17,418 bases of DNA from JAUVHV01 sp964523875 (GTDB taxonomy: Bacteria; Omnitrophota; Gorgyraeia; JABMRG01). The DNA lies in assembly GCA_964523875.1 (NCBI GenBank), contig CAZGAS010000023.1, positions 1 through 17,418 of the forward strand. Reading direction: 5' to 3'. Shown here in pieces: positions 15,182-17,418 of this stretch. The translations under genes and the position numbers were made by a program. The notes below the pieces were generated by a model. That model ran no database searches. It was given only the letters and a program-made list of their open reading frames with translations, and was not told the DNA's origin. The stretch's first letter is position 1; every line of letters begins with the position of its first letter.

Positions 15182-15618
15182 GGCGTAATCCGCAGGTTGC
15201 TCTTCTCTATCCAACCGTCATCAATAGAGACTGCCGCTTGTGAATAATCTGATATAAAAAGAAATTTTATCTTTACCCATTCAGTATCATTGACCAGGGC
15301 AGTATCTTCTGTTAAGGCTACTATATCTTTATCTCTAAGCTCGGTTATTCTTGATTTGGCGGGTTCTGAGTAGACAGGCCTATCCACTACCATATAGAGC
15401 CCCCCGCCTGTATCATGCGTTCCGTTAACCAACGCTGTCTTATAATCCTTACACAATTGTGTAAACTCTTCCTTTAGTTTCTTATCAGTGCTGAAAGTCT
15501 TAATGCCATCTACCATCGCGTCCCATGATTGGTTTGTACCATACACGGCATAAGCCGTATTGCAGCTTATGAAAAGATAGAATGCGGCAAGGAGATATAA
15601 TCGGATTGTATATAACAT
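15178..15618 (-). CDS. Exported SH3-like domain protein
   Basis: This 146-residue protein begins with a strong signal peptide (MLYTIRLYLLAAFYLFISCNT). A cleavage site is likely after A24 (AYA|VYG); the alternative lipobox LFISC (Cys19) is poor because Phe occupies -3. The mature part holds about 30 residues of helix, then GGGLYMVVDRPVYSEPAKSR, VKIKFLFIS and DDGWIEKSNLRI, a pattern of short strands ending in a W-I-x-x-S-N-L motif typical of bacterial SH3 (SH3_3-like) domains. These often bind cell-wall peptides or ligands. Its start codon shares one nucleotide with the previous gene's stop (TAATG) and its stop overlaps the maf start by 4 nt, so translation is coupled on both sides. No enzymatic residues are evident. 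Confidence 0.75.
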   Translation of the reverse strand: MLYTIRLYLLAAFYLFISCNTAYAVYGTNQSWDAMVDGIKTFSTDKKLKEEFTQLCKDYKTALVNGTHDTGGGLYMVVDRPVYSEPAKSRITELRDKDIVALTEDTALVNDTEWVKIKFLFISDYSQAAVSIDDGWIEKSNLRITP

Positions 15619-15884
15619 TATTTTCGCGGTTTACGATAATAGATAATTATAAGATAGGCTATGGAGAAGAGTGTAAAATTCGCGATAGTAAAGCCCTTCA
15701 AGACTACTTCTTCGGTGACCAGGCCGTGAGGAAGCATGCATGCTAAACATATCCACACGCCAAATGCCCACCATAGGCTTATGTCCTGAGATGACTTTCG
15801 CATTATGACCCTTGTAACCAGGGGTATGTTCCAAAATGGAAGAAGAATTCCCGCTACCAGGGATATCTTAGCTAAGATGCTCAT
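15618..15884 (-). CDS. SemiSWEET/PQ-loop-like mini membrane protein
   Basis: This 88-residue protein has three predicted membrane helices (about 4-22, 37-55, 60-82), the size and three-helix layout of bacterial SemiSWEET sugar transporters, which work as homodimers. Residues 15-36 (PFWNIPLVTRVIMRKSSQDIS) line up well with the SemiSWEET 'P-Q-V-x-R-V-x-x-K-x-x-x-D-I-S' stretch, except that the P-Q pair is here I-P, so the motif is a variant. A frame extends to 15941, but ATG 15882-15884 has a perfect AAGGAG (15893-15898) 8 nt ahead. It overlaps the cysteine-cluster gene by 17 nt. The likely role is passive transport of a small sugar or metabolite across the inner membrane; other PQ-loop functions cannot be excluded. 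Confidence 0.65.
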   Translation of the reverse strand: MSILAKISLVAGILLPFWNIPLVTRVIMRKSSQDISLWWAFGVWICLACMLPHGLVTEEVVLKGFTIANFTLFSIAYLIIIYYRKPRK

Positions 15885-16173
15885 ATTGTTTACTCCTTGA
15901 ATACGCGCATCCTTGCGGCTGCGCATGTTTGGCAACAACATCTTTTATAGGGACGCATGTAAATATTTTACCACTGATTGTCTTGTGCTTGCCAACACGG
16001 TCTTGATAAATATCACAAAAGTATTTATTATTATCGATTTTTTTAAGGTGTTGACAGGGGTCGTTAAGAACTCCGCAGCAGAGACCGCACTGCTTGCACA
16101 TAGCTTCATATTCCTGCTCCTTTGCCGCGAGGTAAGCGTTATACTTTTTTGTTTCGATTAAAAACCTTCCCAA
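15868..16173 (-). CDS. YkgJ-like CxxCxxCC cysteine-cluster protein
   Basis: This 101-residue cytosolic protein holds eight cysteines: C26, C29, C32, C33, C40, C53, C73 and C89. CKQCGLCCG (26-34) is the signature of the YkgJ/UPF0153 family, thought to bind Zn2+ or an Fe-S centre; no function has been proven for most members. The spacing C-x2-C-x2-CC-x6-C-x12-C follows that family. The start is uncertain. The frame opens with TTG at 16171-16173 within the nitroreductase gene, without a clear SD; ATG at 16099-16101 would give MCKQCGLCC at the extreme N-terminus, where the family usually has a short helix first. I keep the longer version. It overlaps nitroreductase by 16 nt and the SemiSWEET-like gene by 17 nt. 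Context suggests a redox or metal-related role next to the flavoenzyme. Confidence 0.78.
   Translation of the reverse strand: MGRFLIETKKYNAYLAAKEQEYEAMCKQCGLCCGVLNDPCQHLKKIDNNKYFCDIYQDRVGKHKTISGKIFTCVPIKDVVAKHAQPQGCAYSRSKQYEHLS
15893..15898 (-). promoter_or_regulatory. Shine-Dalgarno deciding the SemiSWEET-like start
   Basis: AAGGAG lies 8 nt before ATG 15884 and inside the coding end of the previous gene. The upstream in-frame starts lack an SD and would add a polar 19-residue tail that the family does not have. Confidence 0.75.
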
Positions 16174-16652
16174 TGTAAGACATCGTTCAACGACCTATTT
16201 TTGTGCTGTGATGGCTTCTGCTTTGGCCAGCCGAGAGATACTATACTTACAAGTTTTGTCCCTGTAGGCGCGTTAAGCATTTTCAGGATATCATCTGTAT
16301 AAGGTTTTTTATCTCCCGCGATCCAGCAGGCGCCAAGGCCAATATCCGCGGCCTGTAACAGTATATTCTCTGTAGCGGCACAACCATCTTCAACAAAATA
16401 TTTAGTCTCAGCACAGATTACAATAATCGCAGCCTGCGCGGATCTTATGAACTTTCCATTAGGCGCGAGAGAGGCGATATTATCTATCCTGGCCCTGTCA
16501 GTAATCACAACAAATTCCCATGGCTCAACCGCGCGCGCGGATGGTGCCATTCTGCCTGAATCAACAAGTTTTTTTAAGAGTTCTTTCGGCACGGGCTCGT
16601 CAGTATAATCTCTTACGCTTGCCCTCGATGCAATAGCCTGAAACGTATCCAT
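16158..16652 (-). CDS. Nitroreductase-family FMN flavoenzyme
   Basis: This protein of about 164 residues has the nitroreductase fold and should use FMN to reduce quinones, nitro compounds or other small acceptors with NAD(P)H. Typical features (164-residue numbering) are RASVRDY (10-16), the FMN-phosphate-contact motif; APSARAVEPWEFVV (36-49); and the helix DGCAATENILLQAADIGLGA near 93-112, followed by W. Family members are usually homodimeric. Frames extend to 16688, but ATG at 16650-16652 starts MDTFQAIASRAS, the normal family N-terminus, and lies 1 nt after the stop of the preceding gene (TGATATG). An AAAGGG is about 11 nt upstream. It belongs to a tightly coupled operon; its substrate is unknown. 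Confidence 0.88.
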   Translation of the reverse strand: MDTFQAIASRASVRDYTDEPVPKELLKKLVDSGRMAPSARAVEPWEFVVITDRARIDNIASLAPNGKFIRSAQAAIIVICAETKYFVEDGCAATENILLQAADIGLGACWIAGDKKPYTDDILKMLNAPTGTKLVSIVSLGWPKQKPSQHKNRSLNDVLHWEGF

Positions 16653-16653
16653 A

Positions 16654-17193
16654 TCAGGAGCGTCCCTTTCTTTTGCTAAGGTCATCAATTATATTTTTCA
16701 GGTCCCTGTCAGCGGACTTAGCGACCATAGTAAGAATAAATATGAGCACTGAAAGCTGCCAGCAGTCCTCAGGGCCCATAACGAGGCCTGTGTGAACATC
16801 CTCTTTTTTCTGGAGTGTGTTTTTATATTTAGTCTCCGCTGATTTTAGACTCCCTTCAAAGAGGTCTAGAGACTGGACCTTATTATTATATTTATAAGAT
16901 GGAAAATGCACACCCCTTACAAGAAAGAGGTTAGTTATTGTATCCTCGGTGGTTTCGAGGTCCTTCTCAAATTCAAAACCCTCGAAATGAGGCATGTTCT
17001 CAGGAAGTATTATAGAGGGCTTTTCAGCATATACCTTACCATGCCTGACAACGGTATCACCTATATTGAGAGCGGATTCCGCGAGAAAGATATAAGGCAT
17101 CTCTGTTGTAGCGAATGTAAGCAAAGGCTGAACACGAGGCCTGATAATCTCTGTTTTTTTAAGGGCCTTCTCCCATCTATCCATTATATTCAT
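16654..17193 (-). CDS. Conserved-looking unknown protein leading the operon
   Basis: I do not recognise a family for this 179-residue protein. It lacks a signal peptide and clear membrane segment; the run SVLIFILTMVAK (about 147-158) is hydrophobic but too short and near charged residues. The first 100 residues look mixed alpha/beta, with RPRVQPLLTF, MPYIFLAESALNIGDTVV, and ILPENMPHFEGFEF; the latter two look like conserved blocks of a real family. The rest is helical (SLKSAETKYKNTLQKKEDVH, then ADRDLKNIIDDLSKRK). The start at 17193 has AAGGA 9 nt ahead; a second in-frame ATG lies 3 codons on. It is the first gene after a strong promoter, ahead of nitroreductase, so a cytosolic partner or regulator of that enzyme is possible. 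Confidence 0.75.
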   Translation of the reverse strand: MNIMDRWEKALKKTEIIRPRVQPLLTFATTEMPYIFLAESALNIGDTVVRHGKVYAEKPSIILPENMPHFEGFEFEKDLETTEDTITNLFLVRGVHFPSYKYNNKVQSLDLFEGSLKSAETKYKNTLQKKEDVHTGLVMGPEDCWQLSVLIFILTMVAKSADRDLKNIIDDLSKRKGRS

Positions 17194-17223
17194 ATCATTA
17201 TATCCTTATTAAAATTAAACTCT

Positions 17224-17251
17224 ATTTTACCTTAAATAGGCTGTTTGTCAA
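17224..17251 (-). promoter_or_regulatory. Strong sigma70-type promoter for the 17193-to-14591 operon
   Basis: On the minus strand TTGACA (17246-17251, perfect -35) and TAAAAT (17224-17229, five of six of -10) are 16 bp apart. Transcription should begin near 17217, giving a leader of about 24 nt that contains the AAGGA SD. An AT-rich stretch upstream may add strength. Confidence 0.75.
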
Positions 17252-17378
17252 CTAAAATACTAGGGATGAAAATATAAAGCTATGTAAGAAATATTAAAAA
17301 GGATAAGACAATTTTAGCAGTGGGTTAAAATATAGTAAAATATCAATTATATAACTGTAATAAAAGAGATATTGTCAA

Positions 17379-17418
17379 ATGTTGTGGAATAAAGATTTTG
17401 CAACGTATCCTCATTCCG
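17379..17418 (+). CDS. Possible 5' end of a divergent plus-strand gene, runs off the window
   Basis: From ATG at 17379 the plus-strand frame stays open for 13 codons (MLWNKDFATYPHS) to the window edge. AAAGAG about 10 nt upstream could be a weak SD. If real, it would form a divergent pair with the minus-strand operon. Too short to assign. Confidence 0.25.
   Translation, partial: MLWNKDFATYPHS

Noticed and set aside
15178..15618. Lipoprotein signal (LFISC) in the SH3-like protein
   Set aside because: Phe at -3 is a poor lipobox, and a better signal-peptidase I site (AYA) follows five residues later.

Overview
The window is a densely packed stretch of bacterial chromosome. Every gene that can be supported (17 of them) lies on the minus strand, with very short or overlapping junctions. 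Base composition is moderate, roughly 40% GC by eye. An AsmA/DUF748-type protein implies a diderm envelope. The set also holds an MGDG-synthase-like glycosyltransferase, a PEGA-domain protein, a short CPA antiporter and several proteins of no known family. Together these suggest an uncultured diderm lineage; Omnitrophota-like is my best guess, but it is an inference from gene style, not from a marker gene. No tRNA, rRNA, CRISPR array, integrase or transposase was seen.

Read in the direction of transcription (right to left), four blocks appear. Block A (17193 to 14591) starts with a near-consensus sigma70 promoter (TTGACA, 16 bp, TAAAAT). It encodes an unrecognised 179-residue protein, a nitroreductase, a cysteine-cluster protein, a SemiSWEET/PQ-loop-like mini transporter, an exported SH3-like protein and a Maf nucleotide pyrophosphatase. 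The genes are 1 nt apart or overlapping, and the block ends at a 14-bp perfect-stem terminator. Block B (14505 to 12139) is a two-gene unit: a GT28/MGDG-synthase-type glycolipid glycosyltransferase and an AsmA/DUF748-like envelope protein. A REP-like intergenic patch follows, then a stand-alone DNA polymerase IV gene (dinB).

Block C (10581 to 8573) has its own extended -10 promoter and a leader of about 107 nt. It encodes an AlaDH/PNT-superfamily dehydrogenase that looks most like N5-(carboxyethyl)ornithine synthase, and 2 nt later a RimK-like ATP-grasp ligase. The pair looks like an uncharacterised opine-type amino-acid biosynthesis and ligation module, and it is the most interesting thing in the window.

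Block D (8494 to 47) has seven genes in near-continuous order: an NhaD/ArsB-type ion transporter, a CPA-type Na+/H+ antiporter, an iron-dependent alcohol dehydrogenase, a membrane-anchored PEGA-domain protein, a processive-type GT2 membrane glycosyltransferase, an exported clan GH-A glycoside hydrolase and a small exported coiled-coil protein. The last four look like a synthase-dependent polysaccharide locus, with an inner-membrane synthase paired with a periplasmic hydrolase. The right edge, beyond the Block A promoter, may hold the start of a divergent plus-strand gene.
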